Below, one piece after another: positions 27,230 to 36,953 of a DNA stretch of 64,000 nucleotides. Positions within the stretch are counted from its first letter, which is position 1. Every line of letters begins with the position of its first letter. This stretch comes from Campylobacter concisus ATCC 51562 (GTDB lineage: Bacteria; Campylobacterota; Campylobacteria; Campylobacterales; Campylobacteraceae). The DNA is taken from NCBI RefSeq assembly GCF_000466745.1, contig NZ_ANNI01000003.1, forward strand, positions 434,001 through 498,000, given 5' to 3'. The notes below the pieces were generated by a model, which saw only the letters and a list, made by a program, of their open reading frames with translations, did no database searches and was not told the origin of the DNA. Made by a program: the position numbers and the translations under genes.

Positions 27230-27811
27230 CTCCATGCTTGGCTTACCCTTTTCTTTTTCTAAGAACTCAAGTAATAAAGTCATTTGTAGTTTTTGGCTTT
27301 CATTTCCATTTTTTGATATCTTATTAAACACCCCTAGGATTTTATTTTTAAGCTCATTGGCTTCCGGATGCCTATCAGGACGTAAAAATTTTACTGCACT
27401 ATATACAAAATCTCTATTCGCATAGCAATATTTTTCTAAGTCTTCACTTTTTATTTTAGATGACAATACTTCTAGTATCGGGTTCTTACTCATGAAAATA
27501 TTTTCTATTATATTTTCAGCAGAAGATATTTTAAATTTTTCTTTTTCATACATAAGCTCATTGTATAAATCTTTAATTTGGTCATCAAAACCATTCATTA
27601 TATTGATAGTTTCTGTATCAAAATATTCATATTGTTTATTGTCAAATATAGATTTCAAATATTTTAACAATACTTCGATAGCAAATTTACGATATTTTTC
27701 TTTATGCTTTTCGTCAAATTCTTCCAACTTTTCTATATATAATAAAAAAGAATCAACCTCTACTATCTCTAATATTCTTTCCCTATTTTTTCTAAATAAC
27801 CAAAAAGTTTA
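27221..27811 (-). pseudogene. C-terminal part of a frameshifted KAP-type NTPase gene
   Basis: This open frame overlaps the end of the upstream NTPase gene and stops at 27221, next to the end of polA. The only start in it is a TTG at 27727 with no ribosome-binding site, but the frame stays open upstream to a stop at about 27809 (codons reading NRERILEIVEVDSFLLYIEK). It encodes about 185 helical, charged residues with no recognised motif. The overlap, the same strand and the low GC suggest it is the original C-terminus of the NTPase, cut off by an indel in the six-base A run at 27786-27791. A separate small gene is the alternative. Confidence 0.55.
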
Positions 27812-29019
27812 TTTGTAAAGTCAGAATTTTTATATTGCAAATCATATATACCATTAAAATATTCATTTATAATGCTATTTTTTACTTCTTCAAATTGCTC
27901 CCTCTCTATTAGCCTCCCAACTATTTTCTTAAATTCATCAGCATCTATAATCGATCTTTTTACATAAGAAAATATATTTAAACTTAATTGATGATAGTCT
28001 ACATCTTTAGAAAATATTAGTGCATCTACATTACTCAGATAACCTTTGTTTTTAAACAAGCCATATATGTCTTCCAATTCACCATAAAAATTTCTTATAC
28101 CAAAGAATTGCTCAAGCTTACTTAGAGAATTCATAGAGTTTATAACAGATATTCCTAATATAAACATCAAAATACAATCCCTTGTTTTTTTATGATTTTC
28201 TTCTACATTCTCTAAATATTTATGATAATCATTTAAAGCATTTATAGCTCGTCTAATTACCCTAATATTACTTATCTCATGTTTTTTAAAATATTGTCGT
28301 GCCACTTCTTGATAATCTCCAACTAACTCACCTGAAATAATGCTAAAAGATTCCTGCGGAGTCGGATTATAATAAAATTCGTAGTCCATAATTTTATCTT
28401 TGTATTCCGATAAAATTTTTTCTGGTTCTGTTTTATCCTCTTTTATTTGGCTATCATTTTTAAGCTCTTTATCTTTTAAATTTTCCTCATCTTCTTTTTG
28501 TATTTCTTTAGCATAATCCGTCATCTTTGAGCGATTTAAAATCATAACTATATGACAATTTTGCTGCTCTTTATATTCGGAAATCAGCCCTAGAATATCT
28601 TTTAAATTTAATTTATCAGAGATTCTTTCAAAGTCATCAAAGCAGATTATTGCATCTTTGTACTTATCCGTATACAAGGAGTCCAGCATAATTAAACCAA
28701 ATTCTGCAATTTTATTATCTGCGAATCTTTTTGTAAAGAAACTAAAAATACCTGTAGGAATAAATTTTTCTGATATCTTTGATACAACTTTATTCTTTCT
28801 ATAAAATTTTAAACTTATCTCTTGCTTTATTTTTTGAATACTTTCCTTGCCAAACAAGGAGACATAAACAGATTTTTTATTAAATTTTGAATCAGAAAAA
28901 TTTTTCCAAAAAGTTGTTTTCCCTACGCCCCATTCACCGTCTAAAACAATGCATGTGCCAACTTTACGTTTTAGTATTTCTTCTAGTCTTTTTTCAATAT
29001 CTACTTTTGAGTTATTCAT
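27769..29019 (-). CDS. KAP-like P-loop NTPase, probably truncated by frameshift
   Basis: This 416-residue protein has Walker A GEWGVGKT at 28-35 and Walker B IICFDDFERI near 124-133, followed by a sensor-like segment IVMILNRSKM. Aromatic and helical regions fill the rest. No membrane helices are clear, unlike many KAP proteins. GC is much lower than in the flanking genes (15 and 17 G+C in two 60-base lines, against 26 in a dapE line), which suggests recent transfer. It is inserted between polA and dapE. KAP NTPases include the phage-exclusion protein PifA, so a defence role is possible but unproven. Confidence 0.7.
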   Translation of the reverse strand: MNNSKVDIEKRLEEILKRKVGTCIVLDGEWGVGKTTFWKNFSDSKFNKKSVYVSLFGKESIQKIKQEISLKFYRKNKVVSKISEKFIPTGIFSFFTKRFADNKIAEFGLIMLDSLYTDKYKDAIICFDDFERISDKLNLKDILGLISEYKEQQNCHIVMILNRSKMTDYAKEIQKEDEENLKDKELKNDSQIKEDKTEPEKILSEYKDKIMDYEFYYNPTPQESFSIISGELVGDYQEVARQYFKKHEISNIRVIRRAINALNDYHKYLENVEENHKKTRDCILMFILGISVINSMNSLSKLEQFFGIRNFYGELEDIYGLFKNKGYLSNVDALIFSKDVDYHQLSLNIFSYVKRSIIDADEFKKIVGRLIEREQFEEVKNSIINEYFNGIYDLQYKNSDFTNKLFGYLEKIGKEY

Positions 29020-29139
29020 AGCAAACCTTTACAGATTTTATTTTTTAAAAATTCCAATAGAAATTTAACATAACCGGCTAAAAAGTCATCTTATAAAAAG
29101 ATATGCATTTTTGTTTTGAAGTAGTGAAATTTGCGAATA

Positions 29140-30234
29140 TTATTCTTTGAAATTTTCTATCAAATCTTTAAAAATTTCATAAAGTTTATTTACTTCGTGG
29201 GCGCTAACTCGCTCGTTTTTGGCGTGTATGCGGTCGTTTATGACGCCAAATTCTATCGCATCTAAGCCAAATTCAGCAAAGTGCCTTGCATCGCTCGTGC
29301 CGCCCTTTGTATTTAGAACTGGCATGACTCCGGTGATCTTTGTGACAGAAGCTATTAAATTTTTTACGATTTTGCTATCTTTGTTTGTTAAAAATCTCTT
29401 TGAGCTTTGCTTTATACTAAGCTCGTAATCAAGCCCTTTTAAAACCTCTCTAAGATAGCTCTCGACGTCATTTACGTCGGTTAAATTTGAGTTTCTCACA
29501 TTAAACATTATGCTAAGCTCGCTTGGTGTGACGTTGCAAACTTGCATGCCACCTCTGATATCAGTTACCACGATCTTGCTTGGGCTAAAAAACTCGCTTC
29601 CGCCGTCCATATCATGATCAGCTATCTTACTTAAAAGTGGAGCTATCAAATTTACCGGATTTACACACTTTTCAGGATACGCCACGTGCCCTTGAATGCC
29701 CTTTATCACGATCTTGCCATTTATTGAGCCACGTCTGCCAACTTTTATGCTATCACCAAATTCTTTATCACAAGTTGGCTCAGCCACGACGCAAAATTTT
29801 GGCAAATCATTTATTTCGCGTAAATATTCAAGTGCTAAAGGCGTACCATATGTGCCATCGCCCTCTTCGTCGCTTGTTAATATGAGGCTTAGCTTCCCAT
29901 CAAATTTCGCATCTTTAGCAGCACAAACAAAAGCAGCCACGCCACTTTTCATATCCTGTGCGCCTCTTGCGTAGATGTAGCCATCTTTTTCATATGGTGT
30001 AAATGGCTCACTATCCCAGCCCTCACCTGGAGGCACGACATCAACGTGTCCAGCAAAAGCTAGATGCTCGCCGTCTCCATAAATTTTAGAAAGTATGAGA
30101 TTTTTGGTGCCATTTTTTTCTATAAATTTAGCCTCAAAATCAGGCAAAAATCTAGTGATAAATTCTAAGCTTCCAGCATCATTAGGTGTGATAGAACGAA
30201 AGCTTAAAAGCTCTTTTAAAAAGCTAACTACCAC
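29140..30234 (-). CDS. dapE: Succinyl-diaminopimelate desuccinylase
   Basis: This 364-residue M20-family zinc enzyme of the lysine/meso-DAP pathway has metal-binding blocks [15 protein letters not shown] (about 57-71), [14 protein letters not shown] and [12 protein letters not shown] with the catalytic Glu, and the C-terminal [15 protein letters not shown]. It is eight bases from the GGDEF/EAL gene upstream. Confidence 0.95.
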   Translation of the reverse strand: MVVSFLKELLSFRSITPNDAGSLEFITRFLPDFEAKFIEKNGTKNLILSKIYGDGEHLAFAGHVDVVPPGEGWDSEPFTPYEKDGYIYARGAQDMKSGVAAFVCAAKDAKFDGKLSLILTSDEEGDGTYGTPLALEYLREINDLPKFCVVAEPTCDKEFGDSIKVGRRGSINGKIVIKGIQGHVAYPEKCVNPVNLIAPLLSKIADHDMDGGSEFFSPSKIVVTDIRGGMQVCNVTPSELSIMFNVRNSNLTDVNDVESYLREVLKGLDYELSIKQSSKRFLTNKDSKIVKNLIASVTKITGVMPVLNTKGGTSDARHFAEFGLDAIEFGVINDRIHAKNERVSAHEVNKLYEIFKDLIENFKE

Positions 30235-30242
30235 TAAGTGCC

Positions 30243-32156
30243 TTATGAGCCGGCACGCTCTGGTGCACCAAAATAAAAGCCCTGGAACTCATCTACACCG
30301 ATCTCTTTACAGATTTCAAATATCTCTTTTGAATGCACATATTCAGCAATAGTTTTTATACCAAGGTCTTTTGCAAATGCTACGATCGCACTTGCGATAG
30401 AGTGTGAATCTTTATTTATGTCTATATCTTTTATAATAGAGCCATCGATCTTCACGTAGTCAGGCTTGATCTTTATGATGTAAGAAAAATTTGAATATCC
30501 TGAGCCAAAATCATCAATAGCGATCTTTGCACCCATGCTTTTTACACGCTCGATAAAATTTGAAACTCTCTCTAAATTTTTAAGCTCTTCATCTTCAACG
30601 ATCTCAAATACTACTCTACCAGCAACATTGTGCTTATTTAATAAATTTAAAACAAGCGAGCTAACATCACCATCGATCATATCTCTACTACTTAAATTTA
30701 TAGAAAGTACTAAATTCTTATCCTCTACAAGTTGTTTAAAACACTTTACAATGAGTTGTTTCTCAAGATCAGCATAACGCTTAATGCGCTTTGAGATATC
30801 TAAAAAGACATTTGGTGATATAACATCACCTCTATCCAAAAGCCTTATCAAACATTCATATTTTACAGGTACCTTTTGGTCATTAACTATCGGCTGAAAA
30901 TAAGGAACAATATTGTTATTTATAGTAGCGTATTGTATCAGTTTAGAGCGTTCTATTTGAGTTGCGTATTCCTCTTTTTGATTTAGCCCTTTAAAATAGC
31001 AAACATAGTCTTTATCTTGCTCTTTTGCCGTTTTTAACGCTATTGTTGCTTTTCTTAGTGTTTGGTCACTATCAAGAGCAAAGCCTATTGTACTATGTAT
31101 CTCGATACCTTCTATCTCCCTACCATCTTCATCGACTATACTTAGCATACGACCTTTAAAAATTTCTATCAAATCTTCAACCATATCTTCATATCTATCG
31201 ATAAAGCTATCGCTATCTTCTACCAGAGCAAACCTGTCTGCTTCTATACAGTAAGCTTTCATATTCTCATCTTTAGCAAATTCACTGATCAAATCAGCCA
31301 TCTTTACCAAAATCTGGTCACATGCAAATTTACCGTAAAAGTCATTCATCTTGCCAAAATCATCAATATCTATAAGCACTACTTTAGGATTTTCATAGCT
31401 ATTAATATCACGTACCAATGCTGTTTTATTTAAAAGTCCAGTCATCGGATCGATATAAAGCTTTTCTCCAAGCTCTTCTATCTGCTTTTTAGTATCTGTT
31501 TTTAATGCGTTATAGTTATTTTTTTCTTTTATATACTTGACTGCGTACCATATACAAGTAGACAAAGCAACTATTGCACCAACGAAGCTTAAGATAAATG
31601 TTAAAGCCATATTATTTAAAAGCCACTCAAAAAAGTACTCATCATGCGTGCCAGTAATACGCTGATCGACCTTTCCTTTAAAGCCTAATATATATTCTCC
31701 TACCGGCACAAACATACAAACTTGAGCAGCATTTTCTGGCAAAATTTTTGCCCAAAAATAATCTTTTTGGAAATTATGAGCAAAGATGTTTCCACAGCTT
31801 TTGTCGTTAAATTCTTGATTTATTATTCTTTTATCTGAAGACGCTACGACCTTGTATCCATTTTTATTATCATCCTTTAATAAAAGGACATCACCCATAG
31901 CACTATCGTTAATGTAAGATTGGAAATTTGCGACATCATATTTGCTGACATTTTTGAAATAATCAACATATTGATATGTCAAATAATCAACTTTCTTTCG
32001 AAGATTAAAACCATTTTCAGCAGAAGCATTATTAAATTTAAAATAAAAAACTGCCAGGTTTTCGACTAAAAAAATACTTCCCAAAACAAACACTAAACCT
32101 ATAATCGTTTTAGTGATGTTTAGATTTTTACCCGTTTGCTCGTCCTTGTTACTCAA
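30243..32156 (-). CDS. Membrane GGDEF/EAL protein, GGDEF degenerate, EAL probably active
   Basis: This 637-residue cyclic-di-GMP protein has a first membrane helix at about 14-38, a periplasmic sensor region (40-178), a second helix (182-207), then GGDEF (about 232-390) and EAL (about 405-637). The GGDEF site reads EADRF (305-309), so cyclase activity is probably lost. The EAL site reads ECL (434-436) and keeps the metal-binding Asn in INLSSRDM, Glu in [17 protein letters not shown] and KIDGSII. It is therefore likely a phosphodiesterase. The start is TTG. Confidence 0.85.
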   Translation of the reverse strand: MSNKDEQTGKNLNITKTIIGLVFVLGSIFLVENLAVFYFKFNNASAENGFNLRKKVDYLTYQYVDYFKNVSKYDVANFQSYINDSAMGDVLLLKDDNKNGYKVVASSDKRIINQEFNDKSCGNIFAHNFQKDYFWAKILPENAAQVCMFVPVGEYILGFKGKVDQRITGTHDEYFFEWLLNNMALTFILSFVGAIVALSTCIWYAVKYIKEKNNYNALKTDTKKQIEELGEKLYIDPMTGLLNKTALVRDINSYENPKVVLIDIDDFGKMNDFYGKFACDQILVKMADLISEFAKDENMKAYCIEADRFALVEDSDSFIDRYEDMVEDLIEIFKGRMLSIVDEDGREIEGIEIHSTIGFALDSDQTLRKATIALKTAKEQDKDYVCYFKGLNQKEEYATQIERSKLIQYATINNNIVPYFQPIVNDQKVPVKYECLIRLLDRGDVISPNVFLDISKRIKRYADLEKQLIVKCFKQLVEDKNLVLSINLSSRDMIDGDVSSLVLNLLNKHNVAGRVVFEIVEDEELKNLERVSNFIERVKSMGAKIAIDDFGSGYSNFSYIIKIKPDYVKIDGSIIKDIDINKDSHSIASAIVAFAKDLGIKTIAEYVHSKEIFEICKEIGVDEFQGFYFGAPERAGS

Positions 32157-32189
32157 AAGTTACTTCCCTTATTTTGTGTACTTGCCTTG

Positions 32190-32195
32190 ATTATA
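32190..32195 (-). promoter_or_regulatory. -10 box of the GGDEF/EAL-dapE unit
   Basis: TATAAT on the minus strand, embedded in TTGATATAATCAA, a near-palindrome, lies about 34 bases before the TTG start. Confidence 0.45.
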
Positions 32196-32231
32196 TCAAC
32201 CTTAAAATAAATTTTAACTTTTAGGAAGAAG

Positions 32232-34436
32232 TTAAAGCCTGACTATTTTAGCTCCATATCCGCCTTGATTTGCCGGTGCGTCAAAAAATTCTTTCACACT
32301 TGGATGCTCTTTTAAGAAATTTTTAACTGCAAAGGCAAGCTTGCCAGTACCGATGCCGTGAAATACGCTAACCTCATCAAACCCCATAACAAGACTATCT
32401 GAGATAAATTTATCAAGCTTTGCTATCGCCTCGTCAGCTCTCATGCCGTGCAGATCAAGCGAGAGCGAAGCCGTTTTTGGCTTATCTACGCTTAAACTTA
32501 CACCGCCTTTTTTAGGTAGCACCACTTCGTTGCCATTTTTTCTTAAAAGCTCTAGTGGCACGCGTAAATTTATACCATTTGACTCGATCATCGCATCGTT
32601 TTTAGAGATGCTTAAAACCGTGCCTTTGATATTTTCATACTTCACTCTATCGCCTACTTTTAGGCTCTCACGCTCAGTTTTTTTAGGCTTAACGATGGCG
32701 GCTTTTTTCTCATTTGCTACGTTTAGCGCCCTTTGCTTGTCTTTAATGTCCTTGAAATTTATAACAGCTTTTGCCGCATTTATCGCTTCATAATACTCTT
32801 TTTCAAGGCGCGAAATAGTCGCATTTAGCTTGATCTCATTTTTCTCTTTTAGCTCTTTTTGCTCCTCAAGCAAGCGCTCCAGCCGCTCCTCTTTTGCCGT
32901 GACCTCTTTTATACCCTCGTCAAGCTTAGTTTGTAAATTTAGCGTCTTTGTGATGATCTCGTTTAAATTCTCTTTATCTTCGCCGTAAATTTTCTTTGCC
33001 TGCGCCACTAAATTTTGAGATATACCATATCTTGCCGCTGTTTCAAAGGCGTAAGACTTGCCGATCGTGCCTTTTAGAAACTCAAATTTAGGCCTTTGAG
33101 CCGCCTCGTCGTAAAGTGCCGCCACTAGCTCAACCTCTGGGTTTTTAGCTAGCAACATCGCAAGGCGCTTGTGGTGGGTCGTGATGATCATTTTGATATC
33201 TTGCGTGATGAGGCGCTCTATCATGACGCCATATAAGCTCGCAGCCTCCTCAAAATCGGTGCCAAGCTCGATCTCGTCGATACCGATGATGATCGATCTT
33301 TTAGTAAAAAGCTTTGCAAAATGCACCATCCTGCCAGCAAAGGTCGAGATATCGTTTTTCACACTTTGCGGATCTTCTATGATCGCGTCAAATTCTTTAA
33401 AAGAGCCGATCGTTGAGCGGTTTGCATCGATACGCATAGGTAGTAAATATTTTGCAAGCAGTGTGGCTGATATGATTGATTTTAAAAGCATCGACTTACC
33501 GCCAGCATTTACGCCGGTTATTAAAAGCACCTTTTTGCTAAAATCCACACTCACACTCTTTGGGTTTTTAAGCGCTGGGTGGGTAAATTTCTCAAGTTTG
33601 ATAATGTGTGAGCTATTTGGCAAAACAAACTCATAGTCACGTGATCTAGCCAAATTTACACGTGCCTGATACGCATCAAACTGATCAAATGCGTTATTTA
33701 TAAATTTCAAAAAAAGCAGACTCTTGCTCATCTGCAGGCTAAATTTCTTGCAGTGCTCAAAAATGATCTCCTCTTTTCTATCAAGTAGCTCGCTTTGCTC
33801 CTTTTTTAGGCGCTCGGTGCTTGCAGGTGCGACGTAGAAGTAGCCGCCTGAGCTTCTAGCGATCACGGTGCCTTTTAGGGCGTGATTAAAGCCGCCACGC
33901 ACTAAAAGTGCCTCTTGCGAGTTGATATAGTGTGTCTGAGTATCGACTAGATAGGGCGTGATATGCTTTGAGTAGATGAGCTTTTTAAGCTCAGCGTCGA
34001 TCTGGCGTTTTTTCTCGCTAAATGCTTGCTTTATCGCCTGAAATCTCTCATCCACGCTGTCGCTAAACTCGCCGTTTTCATCAAAGCTGTTTGCCATCTG
34101 GCTCATCGCTTCAGGGATTTCAACTTTAGCGATCCACTCGCCAAGCCTGCCTTCAAATTTTTGCTTTTTTAGATATGAAAAATACTTAATGATCTTTGCA
34201 AACTCGTAAATTTCGCTGATATGAAGTACTGCTTGCTTGCTAAGTCTCATAAGCGCGTCATCAAGCTCTTTTATCTCATCAGGCGCCTTGAAATCATACT
34301 TTGAAAGCTCGCTAATGTTTTCAAAGTGGATTTTGCTGTCGCCTTGTAAAAATAGCGGTTTTTGCCTTGCCAAAAAGGAGTTAAATTTCTCTAAATACTC
34401 GCCCAAATCGAGCTTTAAAAATATCTCTTCAGTCAT
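32232..34436 (-). CDS. mutS2: MutS2 family ATPase/endonuclease
   Basis: This protein of about 734 residues is related to MutS and acts on branched DNA or on stalled ribosomes. The Walker A GVNAGGKSMLLK lies near residue 310, then GIDEIELGTDFEEAASLYG and TTHHKRLAML. A coiled coil (about 505-600) and the C-terminal Smr domain follow, with LDLHGMRADEAI and FHGIGTGKLA. The ATG at 34436 overlaps the previous stop as ATGA. An earlier TTG is less likely. Confidence 0.93.
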   Translation of the reverse strand: MTEEIFLKLDLGEYLEKFNSFLARQKPLFLQGDSKIHFENISELSKYDFKAPDEIKELDDALMRLSKQAVLHISEIYEFAKIIKYFSYLKKQKFEGRLGEWIAKVEIPEAMSQMANSFDENGEFSDSVDERFQAIKQAFSEKKRQIDAELKKLIYSKHITPYLVDTQTHYINSQEALLVRGGFNHALKGTVIARSSGGYFYVAPASTERLKKEQSELLDRKEEIIFEHCKKFSLQMSKSLLFLKFINNAFDQFDAYQARVNLARSRDYEFVLPNSSHIIKLEKFTHPALKNPKSVSVDFSKKVLLITGVNAGGKSMLLKSIISATLLAKYLLPMRIDANRSTIGSFKEFDAIIEDPQSVKNDISTFAGRMVHFAKLFTKRSIIIGIDEIELGTDFEEAASLYGVMIERLITQDIKMIITTHHKRLAMLLAKNPEVELVAALYDEAAQRPKFEFLKGTIGKSYAFETAARYGISQNLVAQAKKIYGEDKENLNEIITKTLNLQTKLDEGIKEVTAKEERLERLLEEQKELKEKNEIKLNATISRLEKEYYEAINAAKAVINFKDIKDKQRALNVANEKKAAIVKPKKTERESLKVGDRVKYENIKGTVLSISKNDAMIESNGINLRVPLELLRKNGNEVVLPKKGGVSLSVDKPKTASLSLDLHGMRADEAIAKLDKFISDSLVMGFDEVSVFHGIGTGKLAFAVKNFLKEHPSVKEFFDAPANQGGYGAKIVRL

Positions 34437-34777
34437 TGCTCGCAACTTTTTATAGGCACGATAACGCCTGAGAGCTCGCTAAATTCTCTTTTAGCTAAAA
34501 ATGACGCCGTGCCAAATTCGTAGTTAAATTTCTCAGCGCTTACGTTGTACTCGCCACATTTTAGTGTTTTGCCCTGTTTAAAATCGCTAACTAGCTTTGA
34601 GATGACATCCTCGTTTTTTGATAAATTCTCTTCGTAAAAATAGACGCAAATAAGGATTGCTACAAGCACCGCGCTAACGAGCGCTTTTATGCCTTTGCTG
34701 ATCTTTTCATCTTTTATCGCCCAGATCGCTCCAAAAAGTACGATCAAGCCAGCGATTAGGATCAAATTTCTTACCAT
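34433..34777 (-). CDS. Small inner-membrane protein with periplasmic or cytoplasmic tail
   Basis: This 114-residue protein has two hydrophobic segments (about 3-21 and 32-50) and a soluble C-terminal region containing two Cys (LKCGEYN and KSCEQ). Between murC and mutS2, C. jejuni has a similar small membrane gene, so it is a conserved lineage-specific gene. It overlaps both neighbours. No function is known to me. Confidence 0.75.
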   Translation of the reverse strand: MVRNLILIAGLIVLFGAIWAIKDEKISKGIKALVSAVLVAILICVYFYEENLSKNEDVISKLVSDFKQGKTLKCGEYNVSAEKFNYEFGTASFLAKREFSELSGVIVPIKSCEQ

Positions 34778-35088
34778 TTTACGCCCTTATATTTTGCGAT
34801 GAGCTCTTTGTAAAGCTCAGCATGAGGCTCGATCTTGTCTAAAATTTCTACCTTAACCTCGCTAATATCTTGCTTTTCAACTAGCAAGCAAACAGCCATA
34901 TACGGGGCATTTGGTAGCATATCTTTTATCTGAGCGCTACTTAGCTTTTGCGACCTTGCAAGCGCAATCAAGATATCTTTTTTGCCTAAATTTATAAGGC
35001 TAGAAATTTCATCTTCGCTTAACTCTTTTTCATTTATCTCTTTTAAAATTTCATTTTCATCTTGAGGCTTGAAAGTGCTTAGATCCAT
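34771..35088 (-). CDS. Helical protein of unknown function, HEAT-repeat-like
   Basis: This 105-residue soluble protein is made of short helices separated by turns (SEDEISSLINLGKKDILIAL, then SSAQIKDMLPNAPYMAVCL). The pattern resembles a few HEAT-type repeats. It overlaps murC by one base and the membrane protein gene by seven, so it is translated with them. No specific family is recognised. Confidence 0.7.
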   Translation of the reverse strand: MDLSTFKPQDENEILKEINEKELSEDEISSLINLGKKDILIALARSQKLSSAQIKDMLPNAPYMAVCLLVEKQDISEVKVEILDKIEPHAELYKELIAKYKGVKW

Positions 35089-36416
35089 TAATATCCACCC
35101 CTTAGCTGTACGCTGATATCGCCCGCTCCAAAGCCAACTACGATGCCGTCACTTAGGCGGTTTTTCACGCCAAATTCATCTGTAAATTCTATGCCCTCTT
35201 CAACCCTCTCGACCTTATCGGTAAAGATCGGGTTATATTCGCTAAATTCGCTCTTCATATCAACTTCGATCGGATTTTCTCCAGCTGCATAAACTGGCAA
35301 GATGACAAGCTCATCAACACCCTTAAAGCACTCTTTAAAGCCAGGTAAATTTGTGCTAAGTCTTGTGTAGCGGTGTGGCTGAAATATCGCTGTGACGCTG
35401 TTTATGCCTAAAATTTTGGCGTATTCAAAGACTGATTTTAGCGTCGCTTTTATCTCGGTTGGATGGTGCGCGTAGTCGTCGATTAGGACGAAATTTTTGT
35501 TTGCGCTAAGGATATCAAAACGCTTTTTGATGCCTTTAAAATTTAGTAAATTTTCTCTGATGTCTTTTAGCGGCGTCTCGTGCATCGCAGCAAGGATGGC
35601 TAAAGATGCGTCTATGGCGATGTGCTCGCCCATGCCAAAGGCTTCAAATTTGCCTAAATTTTTAAGATTAAAGCTGGTGTATGGCTGATAGTCTCTTACA
35701 ACCATTGTAAGCTCCGTGATGTCGGTGCTTGGGTAAAGCCTGATCGCATCAAGCTTAAGCGTGCTTAAAAACTCATCCTCAGCATTTATCACCCTAACTT
35801 TCGCACGCTCCAAAAAACCCTTGTAGGCTGCGTAAAATTTAGCTAGATCGTAGTCATAGTGCTCCATATGTTCTGGTTCCGCGTTTGTGACGATAGCTAG
35901 ATATGGGTTTGAGTTTAGAAAGCTAGAATCGCTCTCGTCCGCTTCAAATACGACGTTATCGCTTTTAGCGTAGCGCATATTTGAGCCAAACTGCTTTGAG
36001 ATGGCGCCGATAATGACTGAACCCTCGATAAGGCTTGCTAGCATCGCTGAAGTCGTGCTTTTGCCGTGCGCGCCAGCAACTGCAAAAACGCACTTATCTT
36101 CAAGCACATAAGGCAAAATTTCTTTTCTTGAAAAGCACTTTATGCCCTTGTTTCTGGCCTCCACTAGCTCGATATTATCCTCTTTTATTGCAGCTGAATA
36201 GACCACAAAGTCTTGGTCTTTTATCGCCTCTTTGCAGTGTGGCGTGATGACTTCGATGCCTTCATTTTGAAGCTCTAGCGTCGTCTTGCTCTCCTTGATG
36301 TCACTACCGCTTATCTTGTGGCCTTTTTCGTGTAAAAATCTAGCGATGGCTGAGATACCGATGCCGCCGATGCCTATGAAATGGACTTTTTTGATCTCGT
36401 TGTTTAGCTCTTGCAA
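35088..36416 (-). CDS. murC: UDP-N-acetylmuramate-L-alanine ligase
   Basis: This 442-residue enzyme adds L-Ala to UDP-MurNAc in peptidoglycan synthesis. It shows the N-terminal HFIGIGGIGISAIARFLHEKG, the ATP loop GAHGKSTTSAM near residue 116, FEADESDSSF and DDYAHHPTEIKAT. A TTG start is used, with AAGGAT upstream. It heads a row of four overlapping genes ending in mutS2. Confidence 0.97.
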   Translation of the reverse strand: MQELNNEIKKVHFIGIGGIGISAIARFLHEKGHKISGSDIKESKTTLELQNEGIEVITPHCKEAIKDQDFVVYSAAIKEDNIELVEARNKGIKCFSRKEILPYVLEDKCVFAVAGAHGKSTTSAMLASLIEGSVIIGAISKQFGSNMRYAKSDNVVFEADESDSSFLNSNPYLAIVTNAEPEHMEHYDYDLAKFYAAYKGFLERAKVRVINAEDEFLSTLKLDAIRLYPSTDITELTMVVRDYQPYTSFNLKNLGKFEAFGMGEHIAIDASLAILAAMHETPLKDIRENLLNFKGIKKRFDILSANKNFVLIDDYAHHPTEIKATLKSVFEYAKILGINSVTAIFQPHRYTRLSTNLPGFKECFKGVDELVILPVYAAGENPIEVDMKSEFSEYNPIFTDKVERVEEGIEFTDEFGVKNRLSDGIVVGFGAGDISVQLRGGY

Positions 36417-36480
36417 ATTTTATCCTTAAGTTTTTCGTGATTTTAACAAAAACTACTAAATTTAAGACTGAAAATGGCTT

Positions 36481-36834
36481 TTATTTGCTTAAGCTAAAGC
36501 TTTCATCTATCAGATCAAAAACGGTTTTTCGTGAGATTTTGGAGTTTAAATTTACACTGATCCAGTGCTTTTTATTCATATGATATGCCTTAAAAATTTG
36601 CATCTCATCGACTAGCACCATCGCTAGATCTGGACTGCATTTTAGATTTAAAACTTCTATCATCTCATCACTTTCAAGCCCAAGTTTGCTAGCGCTTATC
36701 TCCATAAGTAGTGCAAACCACTTCTCATTTTTCTTGTGACGAAAGGCACTAAATTTTGGATATTTTGGGAAAATTTGCTCACCTAAAACGTCAAATTTCT
36801 CTTTTATATATCCCTCAACGTCACTTCGTTTCAA
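36481..36834 (-). CDS. MmcQ/YjbR family protein
   Basis: This 117-residue protein has the CyaY/YjbR-like fold. The blocks FRHKKNEKWFALLMEI, LNLKCSPDLAMVLVDE and MNKKHWISVNLNSK with the ending DLIDESFSLSK are typical. Members are described as DNA-binding, but the role is not settled. TTG start with GGAG seven bases upstream. It stands apart from neighbours by over 60 bases on each side. Confidence 0.85.
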   Translation of the reverse strand: MKRSDVEGYIKEKFDVLGEQIFPKYPKFSAFRHKKNEKWFALLMEISASKLGLESDEMIEVLNLKCSPDLAMVLVDEMQIFKAYHMNKKHWISVNLNSKISRKTVFDLIDESFSLSK

Positions 36835-36953
36835 ATTTCACTCCAAAATTCCTTTAAAGAGCGATCATTATCATAGTTGTGATGACACATTACTCAACTC
36901 ACAATCGTGATAACTTTTGCTAAATTTGCTCTTTTCTACCTAGGCACAGCGTT

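Noticed and set aside
27780-27800. Programmed -1 frameshift in the NTPase gene
   Set aside because: The local codons do not form a proper X-XXY-YYZ slippery heptamer and no strong downstream stem is seen, so a plain indel in the A-run is more likely.
36835-36953. Possible Fur box (GATCATTATCATAG) in the gap after the YjbR-like gene
   Set aside because: The match is short and the region is upstream of a non-iron gene in AT-rich DNA, so chance is likely.
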